Positions 40,719 through 50,298 of a stretch of 64,000 nt of DNA are shown piece after piece. The position numbers and the translations under genes were made by a program. The notes beneath the pieces were generated by a model. It was not told where the DNA came from and ran no database searches. It saw only the letters and a program-made list of their open reading frames with translations. Origin of the DNA: Paracoccaceae bacterium (lineage in GTDB: Bacteria; Pseudomonadota; Alphaproteobacteria; Rhodobacterales; Rhodobacteraceae); the NCBI GenBank assembly GCA_024226455.1, contig JAAELR010000260.1:1-64000 (forward strand). The letters run 5' to 3'. The first letter of the stretch is position 1, and the number at the start of each line of letters is the position of its first letter.

Positions 40719-40844
40719 TCAGAGCGATATCAGGTAGCCGGCGGCAAACAGCGCGGCGGCGATCGTCGCAGGAAACAGGATGCGGTCCCAATTCACATTG
40801 GCGAGCAGTGACAAGCTGTTCATGCCGTCCTTGATCGTGTCCAT
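40719..40844 (-). CDS. 41-aa single-helix membrane protein
   Basis: A mini-protein starting MDTIKDGMNSLSLLANVNWD and ending in a hydrophobic helix (ILFPATIAAALFAAGYLISL). The ATG at 40844 has AGGA about 7 bp upstream, and a strong hairpin follows 28 bp after the stop. It sits between rseP and bamA, which are normally adjacent, on the same strand. Its layout resembles the 40-aa protein at 27138-27260 (IKD near the N-terminus, one C-terminal helix). Function unknown; too short for most automated gene callers. Confidence 0.55.
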   Translation of the reverse strand: MDTIKDGMNSLSLLANVNWDRILFPATIAAALFAAGYLISL

Positions 40845-40926
40845 GGCGTTTTCCTGACATTTGTCATGTTTTCTGAAATTCAGCCTAGTGGTGAATTGTG
40901 GCGCGATTTGGGCGCGCCTGGGGCAA

Positions 40927-42258
40927 TTACGGGCAGAGAAAATCGTTGGTCAGGGCAAAGGCCATCAAGGTTGCTATCAGCGCCAGCCCGATGCTCATCA
41001 GGATGCGCAGGGCACGGTCGCTGGGCGGTTTGCCCGACACGGCCTCGTAGGCGTGAAACACCAGGTGGCCACCATCGAGCACCGGGATCGGGAACAGGTT
41101 CAGTAAACCCACGGCGGTTGAAAGCACGGCGATGAACCCGATGAACGCATCGAGCCCCTGGCTAGCGGCGGCACCGCTGGTTTGGGCAATTCCGATGGGT
41201 CCACGCAAGCTGCATGAGTCTATCCATCCGGTCGCCATTCGGTAAACAGCGTTGAGCGATGTCTGAACGATGTAGTAGGTCCGGTCCACTCCATAACCCA
41301 TTGCCTCGAAAATGCCGGGCGTGCGGGTCGCGACGTCGAATGGGATGTCTCCGCCCATGCCGATCAACCAACGATCTTCCAGCCCGGCCTCGGTCGGAAC
41401 CGGCCCAAGCCGGGTACGGAACCGGAATTCGACTATTTCGCCCCCGCGCCAAACCGATAGCTTTAATTCCCGTCCCTCCGAGGAAATTGCTATCTTTTGC
41501 AGTTGAGAGAATGTCGTAAGCGGCGCATCGTCAATCGCCTGGATCACGTCGCCGACTTGCAGGCCCGCATCCGCGGCCGCCGATCCCGGGGCCACCGATC
41601 CCACCATCGGCGGGGCGGGGAATGGTCCAGGGACGGTCATTTTCACGCCTTCACGCCGAACCTCGTAGGTCAGGGTTGGTTCCTGCGGCAGATCATCCGA
41701 GGCACGCATCAGGTCAGCAAGTTTGCTGATTTCGATTCCCTCCACCGAAACCAGTTCGTCTCCGGTTTGAAGATGTGCGTAGCGCTCAGGCATTGGCATC
41801 AATTCACCCACGACTACCGGCGTGTCACGGGGCACTCCGAATACCAGTGTGAACGCGGCAAAGACCACAATCGACAGAATGAAGTTGAACACAGGCCCGG
41901 CAGCCACCGTGGCCGCCCGCGCCCAGAGCGGCGCGCCATGCATGGTGTGGCGCTGCGCCTCGGGCTCCATGCTTTCGAAATCGGCGTCGGTGGCGACGCT
42001 GGAGGCATCCGCATCACCGTGGAATTTCACGTATCCGCCAAACGGCAATGCCGCGATCTGCCAGACCGTACCGTGCCGGTCCGGGCGCGACCACAGAACC
42101 GGTCCGAAGCCTAGCGAGAACACATCCGCCTTGATGCCGCACCAGCGTCCGACAATGTAGTGACCGTACTCATGTACTGCCACGATGATGCTGAGCGCTA
42201 TCACGAAGGCGCCGATGGTGTAGAGCGTGTTTCCGAAACTCGGTATCAGATCGAGCAT
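40927..42258 (-). CDS. rseP: RIP metalloprotease RseP
   Basis: A 443-aa site-2 protease that cuts membrane-embedded anti-sigma factors. The zinc-binding HEYGH lies in the first helix (AVHEYGHYIVGRWCG), and the third metal ligand is in the C-terminal NLFPIPVLDGGHL. Two periplasmic PDZ domains lie between about residues 130 and 310 (VSVEGIEISKLADL; GLQVGDVIQAIDDAPL). Four transmembrane segments are visible. It starts 24 bp after dxr ends, as in the standard dxr-rseP-bamA order. Confidence 0.95.
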   Translation of the reverse strand: MLDLIPSFGNTLYTIGAFVIALSIIVAVHEYGHYIVGRWCGIKADVFSLGFGPVLWSRPDRHGTVWQIAALPFGGYVKFHGDADASSVATDADFESMEPEAQRHTMHGAPLWARAATVAAGPVFNFILSIVVFAAFTLVFGVPRDTPVVVGELMPMPERYAHLQTGDELVSVEGIEISKLADLMRASDDLPQEPTLTYEVRREGVKMTVPGPFPAPPMVGSVAPGSAAADAGLQVGDVIQAIDDAPLTTFSQLQKIAISSEGRELKLSVWRGGEIVEFRFRTRLGPVPTEAGLEDRWLIGMGGDIPFDVATRTPGIFEAMGYGVDRTYYIVQTSLNAVYRMATGWIDSCSLRGPIGIAQTSGAAASQGLDAFIGFIAVLSTAVGLLNLFPIPVLDGGHLVFHAYEAVSGKPPSDRALRILMSIGLALIATLMAFALTNDFLCP

Positions 42259-42282
42259 GAGCGGGCTTATGCCTCTTTGGGT

Positions 42283-43455
42283 TTATGTGACTGCACGAAT
42301 GGCCTCTGCCGCATATTGCCTCGCGACGCGATCCATCTCCAGAACGTTATCGAGGACAATCTGGGCTGAACTAAGGCTATAGTCCACAGACATCAGGGTT
42401 AAAACCCGCTCCACGATCTCTGGCATCTGCGTGAACCCGATCTCACGGGCCAGAAACCCGTCAAGCGCGCTTTCCTTGGCGGCGTTGAACACAGCGCCGG
42501 CCAGCCCGCCCGTCTGCATCACTTCGCGCGCCAGACGCAGCGCAGGCCAACGCGCCTCGTCGGCGGCGCGGAAGGTCAGCGCGCCGATCCGCGCCAGGTT
42601 CAGCCGCTCGACCGGCAGATCCCGGCGCTCGGGCCAGTGCAGCGCATAGCCGATGGCGTGGCGCATGTCGTGCGGACCAACATGCGCCATGATCGCGCCG
42701 TCGCAGAAGCAAACCAGCGCATGCACCAGGCTTTCGGGATGCATAATGGCTTCGATCCGGTCTGGTGAAATACCGAAATACTCGTGTGTTTCAATAAGTT
42801 CCAGCGCCTTGTTGAACATGGATGCGCTATCGATCGTGATCCGTTGACCCATCGCCCAATTGGGGTGCTGGCTGGCCTGCTCGGGCGTCGCGGTCTTCAG
42901 CTTTTCCAGCGGCCAGTCGCGGAAGGCACCGCCACTAGCGGTGATGACGATGCGCTCGACGGCGCCGACATCCTCGCCCACCAGCGCCTGAAAGACGGCA
43001 GAATGCTCGCTGTCGACCGGCAAAACCTGCGCGCCATGCGCCCGCGCCTCTGCCATCAAAAGCGGCCCGGCGGTGACCAGACTCTCCTTGTTGGCAAGCG
43101 CCAGAGTGCCGCCATGCCTGAGCGCCGTCAGGCCCGGTTTCAGCCCCGCCGCGCCGACAATGGCCGACATCACCCAGTCGGCAGGACGCTCTGCGGCTTC
43201 TTGCAAAGCATGCGCACCCGCCGCCGCCTCGACCCCGCTGCCGCCGAGCGCATCGCGCAGTTCGCCCAGCCGGTCGTCATAGGCGGTTACAGCTACCTGC
43301 GCGCCCAGTTCACGCGCGTCTCTGGCCAACTGCTCCACGTTAGCTCCGCCCGTCAAGGCAATGATCTCATACGTATTTATGTCGCGTCGAATCAAGTCGA
43401 GCGTGTTCTGCCCGATCGACCCGGTGGCGCCGAAAATCGATACTTTGCGCGGCAT
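42283..43455 (-). CDS. dxr: 1-deoxy-D-xylulose 5-phosphate reductoisomerase
   Basis: A 390-aa Dxr, the committed enzyme of the non-mevalonate isoprenoid pathway. The ATG at 43455 gives MPRKVSIFGATGSIGQNTLD with the NADPH-binding motif at residues 9-15; the frame upstream overlaps cdsA and is unused. Substrate and metal residues are in LPVDSEHSAVFQ, TASGGAFRDWP and HPNWAMGQRITIDSASMFNK. It starts one base after cdsA stops. Confidence 0.96.
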   Translation of the reverse strand: MPRKVSIFGATGSIGQNTLDLIRRDINTYEIIALTGGANVEQLARDARELGAQVAVTAYDDRLGELRDALGGSGVEAAAGAHALQEAAERPADWVMSAIVGAAGLKPGLTALRHGGTLALANKESLVTAGPLLMAEARAHGAQVLPVDSEHSAVFQALVGEDVGAVERIVITASGGAFRDWPLEKLKTATPEQASQHPNWAMGQRITIDSASMFNKALELIETHEYFGISPDRIEAIMHPESLVHALVCFCDGAIMAHVGPHDMRHAIGYALHWPERRDLPVERLNLARIGALTFRAADEARWPALRLAREVMQTGGLAGAVFNAAKESALDGFLAREIGFTQMPEIVERVLTLMSVDYSLSSAQIVLDNVLEMDRVARQYAAEAIRAVT

Positions 43456-43456
43456 C

Positions 43457-44248
43457 TCAGAACCGCAGCTCCGGCACATCGACCAGCAGCGCCACCAGCA
43501 ACATGAAAAGCGACGCCCCCAGCAGGGCATCGAACCGATCGAACAGCCCGCCATGGCCCGGCAGCAGGTTAGAACTGTCCTTGACACCCATGCGCCGCTT
43601 GACCGCACTCTCGGCGATATCACCCATTTGGCTGGCGAAGGACAATACCGAAGATATCCAGATCAGGTCGCGCCCCGAATCGGTGATCGTCAGAAAGATC
43701 AGCCCGATCAGCGCGGCAGCGATCCAACCGCAGACAATACCGGCCCAGGTCTTTTTCGGGCTGATCGCAGGCCAGAATTTCGGCCCACCGATCAGCCGAC
43801 CGCCGAAATAGCCCGCGATATCGGTGCCCGCCACGACAAGCATCAACCAAAACAGCCAGACCATGCCATAGCTGTCGCGAAACAGCGTCAGCCCAAAACC
43901 GGCGATGGTGATCCCCAGCGCATAAGCGGCGAATATCCCGGTATGCGCGCGCAGCAACACGGCGCCGGCGGCGGCGGGCGCCAGCAGCAGCGGTCCTGCA
44001 AAGATCGGGTCCAGATGGCGCGCAAGCAGCAGGCAGGTCCCGGCCAGCACGCCAAGCTGCATCGCCTGCGCGGCGCGATCCTGTGCGATCATGCGGGCCA
44101 GTTCCCAGACCATGATGCCAGTGACCAGCGCGGCGGTAACAGCAAAGACCGTGCCGCCCAGCCAGATCACGGTGACCCCGATGGCGACCAGAACGCCGCC
44201 GGTGATCAGCCGGGGACGCAGATCGTCCCAGTTGCGCGGCGCATTCAT
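43457..44248 (-). CDS. cdsA: phosphatidate cytidylyltransferase
   Basis: A 263-aa polytopic membrane enzyme that makes CDP-diacylglycerol from phosphatidic acid and CTP. The CDS signature near the C-terminus is complete: SAVKRRMGVKDSSNLLPGHG followed by GLFDRFDALL. SPKKTWAGIVCGWIAAAL precedes it. About seven hydrophobic segments are visible. It overlaps uppS by 4 bp and adjoins dxr. Confidence 0.94.
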   Translation of the reverse strand: MNAPRNWDDLRPRLITGGVLVAIGVTVIWLGGTVFAVTAALVTGIMVWELARMIAQDRAAQAMQLGVLAGTCLLLARHLDPIFAGPLLLAPAAAGAVLLRAHTGIFAAYALGITIAGFGLTLFRDSYGMVWLFWLMLVVAGTDIAGYFGGRLIGGPKFWPAISPKKTWAGIVCGWIAAALIGLIFLTITDSGRDLIWISSVLSFASQMGDIAESAVKRRMGVKDSSNLLPGHGGLFDRFDALLGASLFMLLVALLVDVPELRF

Positions 44249-44964
44249 GTGGTGACAGCACCAAAGCGGCGGTCGCGGCGGGCGTAATTACCGACGATTT
44301 CGGCAAATATCTCTTTCGAGAAGTCGGGCCAGAGCGTGTCGATGAACTCATATTCCGCATAGGCCGACTGCCAGAGCAGAAAGTTCGAGATCCGTGCCTC
44401 GCCGCTGGTTCGGATCACCAAATCAGGATCAGGCAGAAAACAGGTATCGAGATGCCGGGCCAGGGTTTCCTCGTTCACCATCTCGGGGTCGATATGGCCG
44501 GCCTTGACCTCTCGGGTCAGGCGTTTGACGGCACGTGCCACCTCGTCGCGGCCGCCATAGTTCAGGGCAATGGTCAGATTTACCTTGGTGTTTTCCGACG
44601 TCAACAGCTCCAGTTCATCCATCAGACGGACCAGTTTATCGTCGAGCTTGATGCGATCGCCGATAAAGCGCACGCGCACGCCTTCGGCCAAAAGCGCCTT
44701 TGCCTCTCGGGTGATGTAGCGGCGGAACAGGCTCATCAGCCCGGCCACCTCGGATTGCGTGCGCCGCCAGTTCTCGGTGGAAAAGGCAAATATCGTCAGA
44801 TACTTGACGCCGATATCCGGGCAGGCGCGAACAATCTCCCGGACCCGGCGCGCGCCGACATGATGACCAAACAGCCGCGGCCGCCCGCGCTGGGTCGCCC
44901 ATCGACCGTTGCCGTCCATGATGATCGCCACATGGCATGGCCCACCCTTCGGTCTGCTGTCCAC
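44245..44964 (-). CDS. uppS: undecaprenyl diphosphate synthase
   Basis: A 239-aa cis-prenyltransferase that makes the C55 lipid carrier precursor for peptidoglycan and O-antigen. Family motifs: VAIIMDGNGRWATQRG with the catalytic Asp, IFAFSTENWRR, and the C-terminal DLVIRTSGEARISNFLLWQS plus LWPDFSKE. It lies between frr and cdsA in the conserved order, 91 bp after frr. Confidence 0.95.
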   Translation of the reverse strand: MDSRPKGGPCHVAIIMDGNGRWATQRGRPRLFGHHVGARRVREIVRACPDIGVKYLTIFAFSTENWRRTQSEVAGLMSLFRRYITREAKALLAEGVRVRFIGDRIKLDDKLVRLMDELELLTSENTKVNLTIALNYGGRDEVARAVKRLTREVKAGHIDPEMVNEETLARHLDTCFLPDPDLVIRTSGEARISNFLLWQSAYAEYEFIDTLWPDFSKEIFAEIVGNYARRDRRFGAVTT

Positions 44965-45055
44965 ACTCAGTCCCTCGTGCCTGTCCTTGAAACCATATTG
45001 TTGTTCTTGATTGAAACTTCCTTGATGAACGCCGGATATCCCGCCTGATCCGGTC

Positions 45056-45619
45056 TCAGACCCGCATGATCTCTTCCTGCTTGGTCTCCAGCGCGGCGTC
45101 GATCAGCCTGATATGCTCGTCGGTCATTTCCTGGATCTCGTCATGCCAGATCTTTTCTTCGTCTTCCGACATGCCGGCATTCTTGGCCTTTTTCAACTGG
45201 TGCATACCGTCCTGGCGCACGTTGCGCACCGCCACGCGGGCCTGTTCGGCGTACTGCCCGGCAACCTTGGTCAATTCGCGCCGGCGCTCTTCGTTCAATT
45301 CGGGGATCGGCAGCATGATGATGGTTCCGTTGGTCTGCGGGTTGATCCCCAGACCGGATTCCATGATCGCCTTTTCCACCTTCTGCACCAAAGACTTGTC
45401 CCAGACATTGATGGTCAACATGCGGGGTTCCGGCACATTAACCGTGCCGACCTGGTTGATCGGGGTCTGGGCGCCGTATGCGTCGACTGTCACCGGCTCG
45501 ATCATGCTGGCAGAGGCCCGACCAGTGCGCAACGAAGCGAACTCTTGGCGCAGCGCCACCATGGCACCGTCCATCCGGCGCACAAGGTCTTTTTCGTCAA
45601 TTTCGATTTCGTCGCTCAT
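45056..45619 (-). CDS. frr: ribosome recycling factor
   Basis: A 187-aa RRF, which splits post-termination ribosomes together with EF-G. The ATG at 45619 gives [20 protein letters not shown]. The family signature [23 protein letters not shown] and the C-terminal domain with [20 protein letters not shown] and [12 protein letters not shown] are present. Five codons upstream are open but unlikely to be used. It follows pyrH by 55 bp, the usual pairing. Confidence 0.96.
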   Translation of the reverse strand: MSDEIEIDEKDLVRRMDGAMVALRQEFASLRTGRASASMIEPVTVDAYGAQTPINQVGTVNVPEPRMLTINVWDKSLVQKVEKAIMESGLGINPQTNGTIIMLPIPELNEERRRELTKVAGQYAEQARVAVRNVRQDGMHQLKKAKNAGMSEDEEKIWHDEIQEMTDEHIRLIDAALETKQEEIMRV

Positions 45620-45674
45620 CGCCGCCACCTTCACTCAATTGCCCGCTCCGGGCCAATTTTTCTGGAATATAGTG

Positions 45675-46412
45675 TCAACCGTGCACGGTTGTATAGGTGC
45701 CTTGCCCGGCGAGGATGCCGCGAAAGCCGCCGGGCTCGTCGAGGCTGAACACGATGATCGGCAGGTTGTTGCCCTGCGCCAGCGCGATCGCCGTGGCGTC
45801 CATCACGCCCAGATGCCGCGCCAGCACCTCGTCATAGGTTATCCGGTCATAGCGTTTGGCGTCGTCATGTTTGGCGGGGTCCTTGTCATAAACGCCATCG
45901 ACCTTGGTGCCCTTGAAGATCGCCTCGCAGCTCATTTCATTCGCCCGCAAAGTCGCAGCCGTATCGGTTGTGAAATAGGGGTTGCCGGTGCCCGCGGCAA
46001 AGACACAGACCCTGCCCTTTTCAAGATGTCGCACGGCGCGGCGGCGGATGTAGGGTTCGCAGACCTGATCCATCGGGATGGCAGAGATTACCCGGGTAAA
46101 GATGCCTTCGCCTTCAAGCGCGCCCTGCATCGCCAGCGCGTTCATCACAGTGGCGAGCATGCCCATATAGTCGGCGGTGGTGCGCTCCATCCCCTGGGCG
46201 GAACCCTGCAGGCCCCGGAAGATATTGCCTCCGCCGATAACCATGCAGATCTCGACCCCCAGGTCGTGCACCGATTTAACCTCTTGCGCGATACGCTCGA
46301 CCGTCGGCGGGTGCAGTCCGTATCCCTGATCGCCCATCAGCGCCTCGCCGCTGATTTTCAGCATCACGCGCTTGTATTTCGTGACGGGGCTCTGGGGCTC
46401 TGGATCGGTCAT
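45675..46412 (-). CDS. pyrH: uridylate kinase
   Basis: A 245-aa bacterial UMP kinase of the amino-acid-kinase fold, making UDP. Motifs: [47 protein letters not shown] and [16 protein letters not shown]. The ATG at 46412 is chosen because the upstream extension is unrelated. First gene of the envelope cluster in transcription order and divergent from miaA; the usual rpsB-tsf pair is not adjacent. Confidence 0.96.
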   Translation of the reverse strand: MTDPEPQSPVTKYKRVMLKISGEALMGDQGYGLHPPTVERIAQEVKSVHDLGVEICMVIGGGNIFRGLQGSAQGMERTTADYMGMLATVMNALAMQGALEGEGIFTRVISAIPMDQVCEPYIRRRAVRHLEKGRVCVFAAGTGNPYFTTDTAATLRANEMSCEAIFKGTKVDGVYDKDPAKHDDAKRYDRITYDEVLARHLGVMDATAIALAQGNNLPIIVFSLDEPGGFRGILAGQGTYTTVHG

Positions 46413-46495
46413 ATCGGGGGGCTGCTCCGCTGTTGTCTTTGCTTGGCGCGCAAAATGTCGCAAAAGCAAGCCATGTTCAATGCGCAACCGCCCTC

Positions 46496-47377
46496 ATGAG
46501 ACCCGATTGGCTCAAATCCCTCAGCCCCGAGTTGCCGGTGCTGATCGCCGGTCCCACTGCGAGTGGAAAATCGGCACTGGCGCTCGAAATCGCGGCCGAT
46601 CAGGGCGGTGTGGTGGTGAATGCCGATGCGCTGCAGGTCTTTGGCAACTGGCACATCCTGACCGCGAGGCCGGGCCGGGACGAGGAATCGGTGGCGCCGC
46701 ACCTGCTCTATGGTCATGTGCCGGGGGACGCGTCCTATTCGGTGGGCCACTGGCTGCGCGACCTGGCGCCGGTCCTGCAGGGCGAGGCGCGAGCCATCGT
46801 CGTCGGCGGTACAGGGCTCTATTTCACTGCCCTGACCGAGGGGCTGGCCGATATCCCGCCGACACCGGCAGAGATACGCGCTGAGGCCGATGCGCGGATC
46901 CGGGCCGAGGGACACCTCGGGATGTTGGACGAGCTGGATCAGGACACCGGAGCCCGGATCGACGCGCTGAACCCGGCCCGAGTTCAGCGCGCCTGGGAGG
47001 TCTGGCGCAGCACCGGCAAGGTGCTTGCCGCCTGGCAAGACGAAACCCCAGAGCCGGTACTGCCGCTGCAGGCTGCCCAGACTCTGTTGATACAGACCGA
47101 ACGTGACTGGCTGGCGGCTCGGATCGGGCGGCGGTTCGACGCGATGATCGCCGACGGCGCGGTCGAAGAGACCCGCCGCAACCTACCAGGCTGGGACCCC
47201 GCCCTGCCCTCGTCCCGGGCGATCGGGGCACGGGAACTGATCGATCATCTGCTGGGCAACCGTGACCTGAAGGACGCAGTCGCCGCAGGAAAGACCTCGA
47301 CCCGGCAATATGCCAAGCGACAACGTACCTGGTTTCGGTCGAAGATGCGCGCATGGCGTTCGATTCTGTTGCCGTGA
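46496..47377 (+). CDS. miaA: tRNA dimethylallyltransferase MiaA
   Basis: A 293-aa enzyme that prenylates A37 of tRNAs reading codons starting with U. The P-loop is VLIAGPTASGKSALALEIA, followed by NADALQVFGNWHILTARPG and VVGGTGLYFTALTEGLADIP. The C-terminal TSTRQYAKRQRTWFR motif is complete. ATG at 46496, divergent from pyrH with 83 bp between starts. Length is slightly shorter than E. coli MiaA but normal for Rhodobacteraceae. Confidence 0.95.
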   Translation: MRPDWLKSLSPELPVLIAGPTASGKSALALEIAADQGGVVVNADALQVFGNWHILTARPGRDEESVAPHLLYGHVPGDASYSVGHWLRDLAPVLQGEARAIVVGGTGLYFTALTEGLADIPPTPAEIRAEADARIRAEGHLGMLDELDQDTGARIDALNPARVQRAWEVWRSTGKVLAAWQDETPEPVLPLQAAQTLLIQTERDWLAARIGRRFDAMIADGAVEETRRNLPGWDPALPSSRAIGARELIDHLLGNRDLKDAVAAGKTSTRQYAKRQRTWFRSKMRAWRSILLP

Positions 47378-47462
47378 CACTCCGCAGCGATTGCACAATT
47401 CGAACAATAAACTGGGGATAACCATGGGAACTACCTGTGGATAGTTTCACAGAACGGACCCG

Positions 47463-48290
47463 ATGCAGATATTCAGCACAAACCGGCCCGACATCAACAT
47501 GACCCTGAAAACCAAGCGTTTTCGGGTCGAGCAGCTACCGCGTGTAGCGCCGGAAACGCGCTGGCGGACAGAGGCGATGAGGTCCTACGCCCAGCCGCTG
47601 CTGTTGTGGTTCACCCGGGGTCAGGGCCGCATCACCATCGCCGGCGTGACGCACGGATTCGGGCCTCACAACGCCATCTTCCTGCCGGCGGGCACCATGC
47701 ATGGCTACGAGATGCTGGGCCAGGTCTTCGGCTCCTCGGTGTTCTTTCCCCGCGACAGCGTGCTGACCCTGCCCGAAGCCCCGGCGCATTATCGGTTCCG
47801 CGAGGTGCATCAGCAGGCCGAACTGACTGGCCTTGTCTACAATCTCGCACGGGAACTGGAACACGAGCGCTCTGGCCAGGACCGCGCCCTGATGGCGCAT
47901 GCCGGGCTGCTGTCGGTCTGGCTCGACCGCGAAACCGTCGAGGAAAACCTGCACTCGCTGGAGGGCGACGCGTCGCGGCGACTGGCGGCGGCGTTCTCGG
48001 CGATGGTCGAGCGCGACTATCGCTCTGGCCGCACGATCAACGACTATGCAGCGCACCTGGGCGTCACCCCGACCCATCTGACCCGTTCCTGCAACCTCGC
48101 CTGCGGCCGCTCTGCCTCGGCGCTTCTGGCGGACCGGATCCATTTCGAAGCGCGCCGGATGCTGGACGAGACCCGCAAGCCCATCAAGGACGTCGCCCGG
48201 CTATTGGGGTTCAGTTCTGCGGCCTACTTTACCCGTGCCTTCCAGAAACAGACCGGTTTCACCCCTTCCGAATTCCGCCGCCACAGCTGA
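47463..48290 (+). CDS. AraC family transcriptional regulator
   Basis: A 275-aa regulator with an N-terminal cupin-like sensor (about residues 20-100, FTRGQGRITIAGVTHGFGPH) and a C-terminal AraC double HTH (about 175-275, YAAHLGVTPTHLTRSCNLAC and VARLLGFSSAAYFTRAFQKQ). It precedes the oligopeptide-type ABC operon on the same strand by 252 bp, so it is a good candidate for that operon's regulator. The ligand is unknown. An internal ATG at 47499 is an alternative start. Confidence 0.83.
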   Translation: MQIFSTNRPDINMTLKTKRFRVEQLPRVAPETRWRTEAMRSYAQPLLLWFTRGQGRITIAGVTHGFGPHNAIFLPAGTMHGYEMLGQVFGSSVFFPRDSVLTLPEAPAHYRFREVHQQAELTGLVYNLARELEHERSGQDRALMAHAGLLSVWLDRETVEENLHSLEGDASRRLAAAFSAMVERDYRSGRTINDYAAHLGVTPTHLTRSCNLACGRSASALLADRIHFEARRMLDETRKPIKDVARLLGFSSAAYFTRAFQKQTGFTPSEFRRHS

Positions 48291-48542
48291 AAGAAACTTC
48301 GCCGTCGCGCGGATTTTCCTTGCGGTTCGGGCAAATGTCGTTTCTGCTCGGCTAGCATGTCGCTTTCAAACCCGGAAAGGGCGAAAGCGCGCGTTGACGA
48401 ACCGTACACTTGTGTGCGGAAGTAGCCACCGGGGAGGGTGCCGCCAATCGAAAACCGGATTGGAATGCGGGAAAGCGGCTTGGAAACAGCCCGCTTTGGC
48501 ACATTGCCCGACGATTATTGAAAACGTCCTCACAGGGAGAAC

Positions 48543-50195
48543 ATGATGACGCTTCACACCAAAACTGGTAAGGTCCACCCGGCCGCCGAGATGTACGCCA
48601 AGGAGCACAAGCAGGGTCTGATGGACCGCCGCGAATTCTTGGTGCGCGCCACGGCTCTGGGCCTTTCCGCCACTGCCGCCTACGGCCTGATCGGCATGAA
48701 TGCCCCGGCCCAGGCCAGCGAAGCCCAGCAGGGCGGCACGCTGCGCATGCAGATGGAAGTGCGCGCGCTGAAGGATCCGCGCACCTATGACTGGACCCAG
48801 ATCGCCACCTTTACCGCCGGCTGGCTGGAATACCTGGTCGAGTACAACAACGACGGCTCGTTTGAGCCGATGCTGCTGGCAAGCTGGGAGGCCAATGAAG
48901 ACGCCACCGAATACACATTGCATGTGCGCGAGGGTGTTAAGTGGAACAACGGCGACGATTTCACCGCCGATGATGTGGCCCGCAACATCGCCGGCTGGTG
49001 CGAAAAGGACGTCGAGGGTAACTCGATGGCCGGCCGCTTCGCCTCGCTTATCGATCCGGAAACCAACAAGGCTGCGGACGGCGCGATCACCGTAACCGGC
49101 AGCCACACCGTGGTTCTGAAGACCAATACACCCGACATCACCATCATTCCGGGCATGGCCGACTATCCGGCCGCGATCGTACACGGCTCACACTCGGCCG
49201 AGACCATGTTGAGCAACCCGGTGGGTACAGGCTTCATGTTGCCCGAATCCATGGATGTGGGCGTGAAAGGCGTGCTGGTGCGCAACGACGGACACGAATG
49301 GTGGGGCACCGCTGCCGGCAAGGGCGGCTACCTTGACCGTATCGAGTTTGTCGACTACGGCACCGATCCGTCCGCGACACTGGCCGGGTTCGAGGCCGAA
49401 GAGATCGACGTGAACTGGGAATCGACCGGTGAATTCGCCGATATCATGGACGGTATCGGGTTGACCCGCTCGATCGTGAACTCGGGCGCGACCATCGTGA
49501 TCCGGACCAACCAGGACCACGAGCCCTATCAGGATGTGCGGGTGCGCAAGGCCATCGCCATGGCAGTCGATAACGCGGTCTGCCTGGAACTGGGCGCTTC
49601 GGGCAACGGTATCGCCGCCGATAACTGCCATGTAGGCCCGATGCACCCCGAGCACGATCCCTCGGTCACCCGTCTGCCGCATGACCCGGCCGCCGCAAAG
49701 GCGCTGATGGATGAGGCCGGCCAGGGCGATTTCGAGCACGAACTGCTCTCGATCGACGACGACTGGCGCAAGAACACCACCGATGCGGTGGCGGCTCAGC
49801 TGCGCGACGCCGGTATTTCGGTCAAGCGCACGATCCTGCCGGGATCGACCTTCTGGAACGACTGGGCAAAATATCCGTTCAGCTCGACCAACTGGAACCA
49901 CCGGCCGCTAGGCACCCAGGTTCTGGGTCTGGCCTATCGTTCCGGTGAAGCCTGGAACGAGTTCGCCTGGTCCAATGCCGAATTCGACGCGCTGCTGGCC
50001 GAGGCGAACTCGATCGCCGATGCCGACGCGCGTCGCGTTGTGATGGGCAAGATGCAGAAGATCATCATCGACGAAGGCGTGACCATCCAGCCCTATTGGC
50101 GCCAGGTCATACGGCATCACCGCGACAACCTGGTAGGCGTCGACATGCACATCGCCTACCTTCCCCAGATCTACAAGTGGGGCATCAAGGCCTAA
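48543..50195 (+). CDS. ABC transporter substrate-binding protein, family 5 (oligopeptide/nickel type)
   Basis: A 550-aa periplasmic binding protein. The N-terminus has a twin-arginine-like signal ([20 protein letters not shown], cleavage expected after AQA near residue 59), preceded by a 25-residue hydrophilic leader, and no lipobox. SBP_bac_5 features include [20 protein letters not shown] and [18 protein letters not shown], and the C-terminal lobe ends [12 protein letters not shown]. The ligand could be a peptide, opine or other small molecule. A second ATG at 48546 is possible, with AGGGAGAAC upstream. The 252 bp between the AraC gene and this gene show no element I can name. Confidence 0.9.
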   Translation: MMTLHTKTGKVHPAAEMYAKEHKQGLMDRREFLVRATALGLSATAAYGLIGMNAPAQASEAQQGGTLRMQMEVRALKDPRTYDWTQIATFTAGWLEYLVEYNNDGSFEPMLLASWEANEDATEYTLHVREGVKWNNGDDFTADDVARNIAGWCEKDVEGNSMAGRFASLIDPETNKAADGAITVTGSHTVVLKTNTPDITIIPGMADYPAAIVHGSHSAETMLSNPVGTGFMLPESMDVGVKGVLVRNDGHEWWGTAAGKGGYLDRIEFVDYGTDPSATLAGFEAEEIDVNWESTGEFADIMDGIGLTRSIVNSGATIVIRTNQDHEPYQDVRVRKAIAMAVDNAVCLELGASGNGIAADNCHVGPMHPEHDPSVTRLPHDPAAAKALMDEAGQGDFEHELLSIDDDWRKNTTDAVAAQLRDAGISVKRTILPGSTFWNDWAKYPFSSTNWNHRPLGTQVLGLAYRSGEAWNEFAWSNAEFDALLAEANSIADADARRVVMGKMQKIIIDEGVTIQPYWRQVIRHHRDNLVGVDMHIAYLPQIYKWGIKA

Positions 50196-50212
50196 ACGCC
50201 AAAGCATGAAGA

Positions 50213-50241
50213 AGGGCCGTCCCGACACATGGGACGGCCCT
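50213..50241 (+). other. intercistronic stem-loop between binding-protein and permease genes
   Basis: AGGGCCGTCCC (50213-50223) and GGGACGGCCCT (50231-50241) form a perfect 11-bp stem with a 7-nt loop, 18 bp after the binding-protein stop. It is followed by AGAAAATAAG rather than a U-tract. More likely an mRNA-stabilising or partial attenuating element that raises binding-protein expression than a full terminator. Confidence 0.6.
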
Positions 50242-50298
50242 AGAAAATAAGCAACACCAGATAGTTGCAACAATAAACCAAAGCCGACAGGGGCCGAC

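Noticed and set aside
47437-47446. DnaA-box-like TGTGGATAG upstream of the AraC gene
   Set aside because: A single 9-mer with one mismatch and no partner, so it is not above chance expectation.
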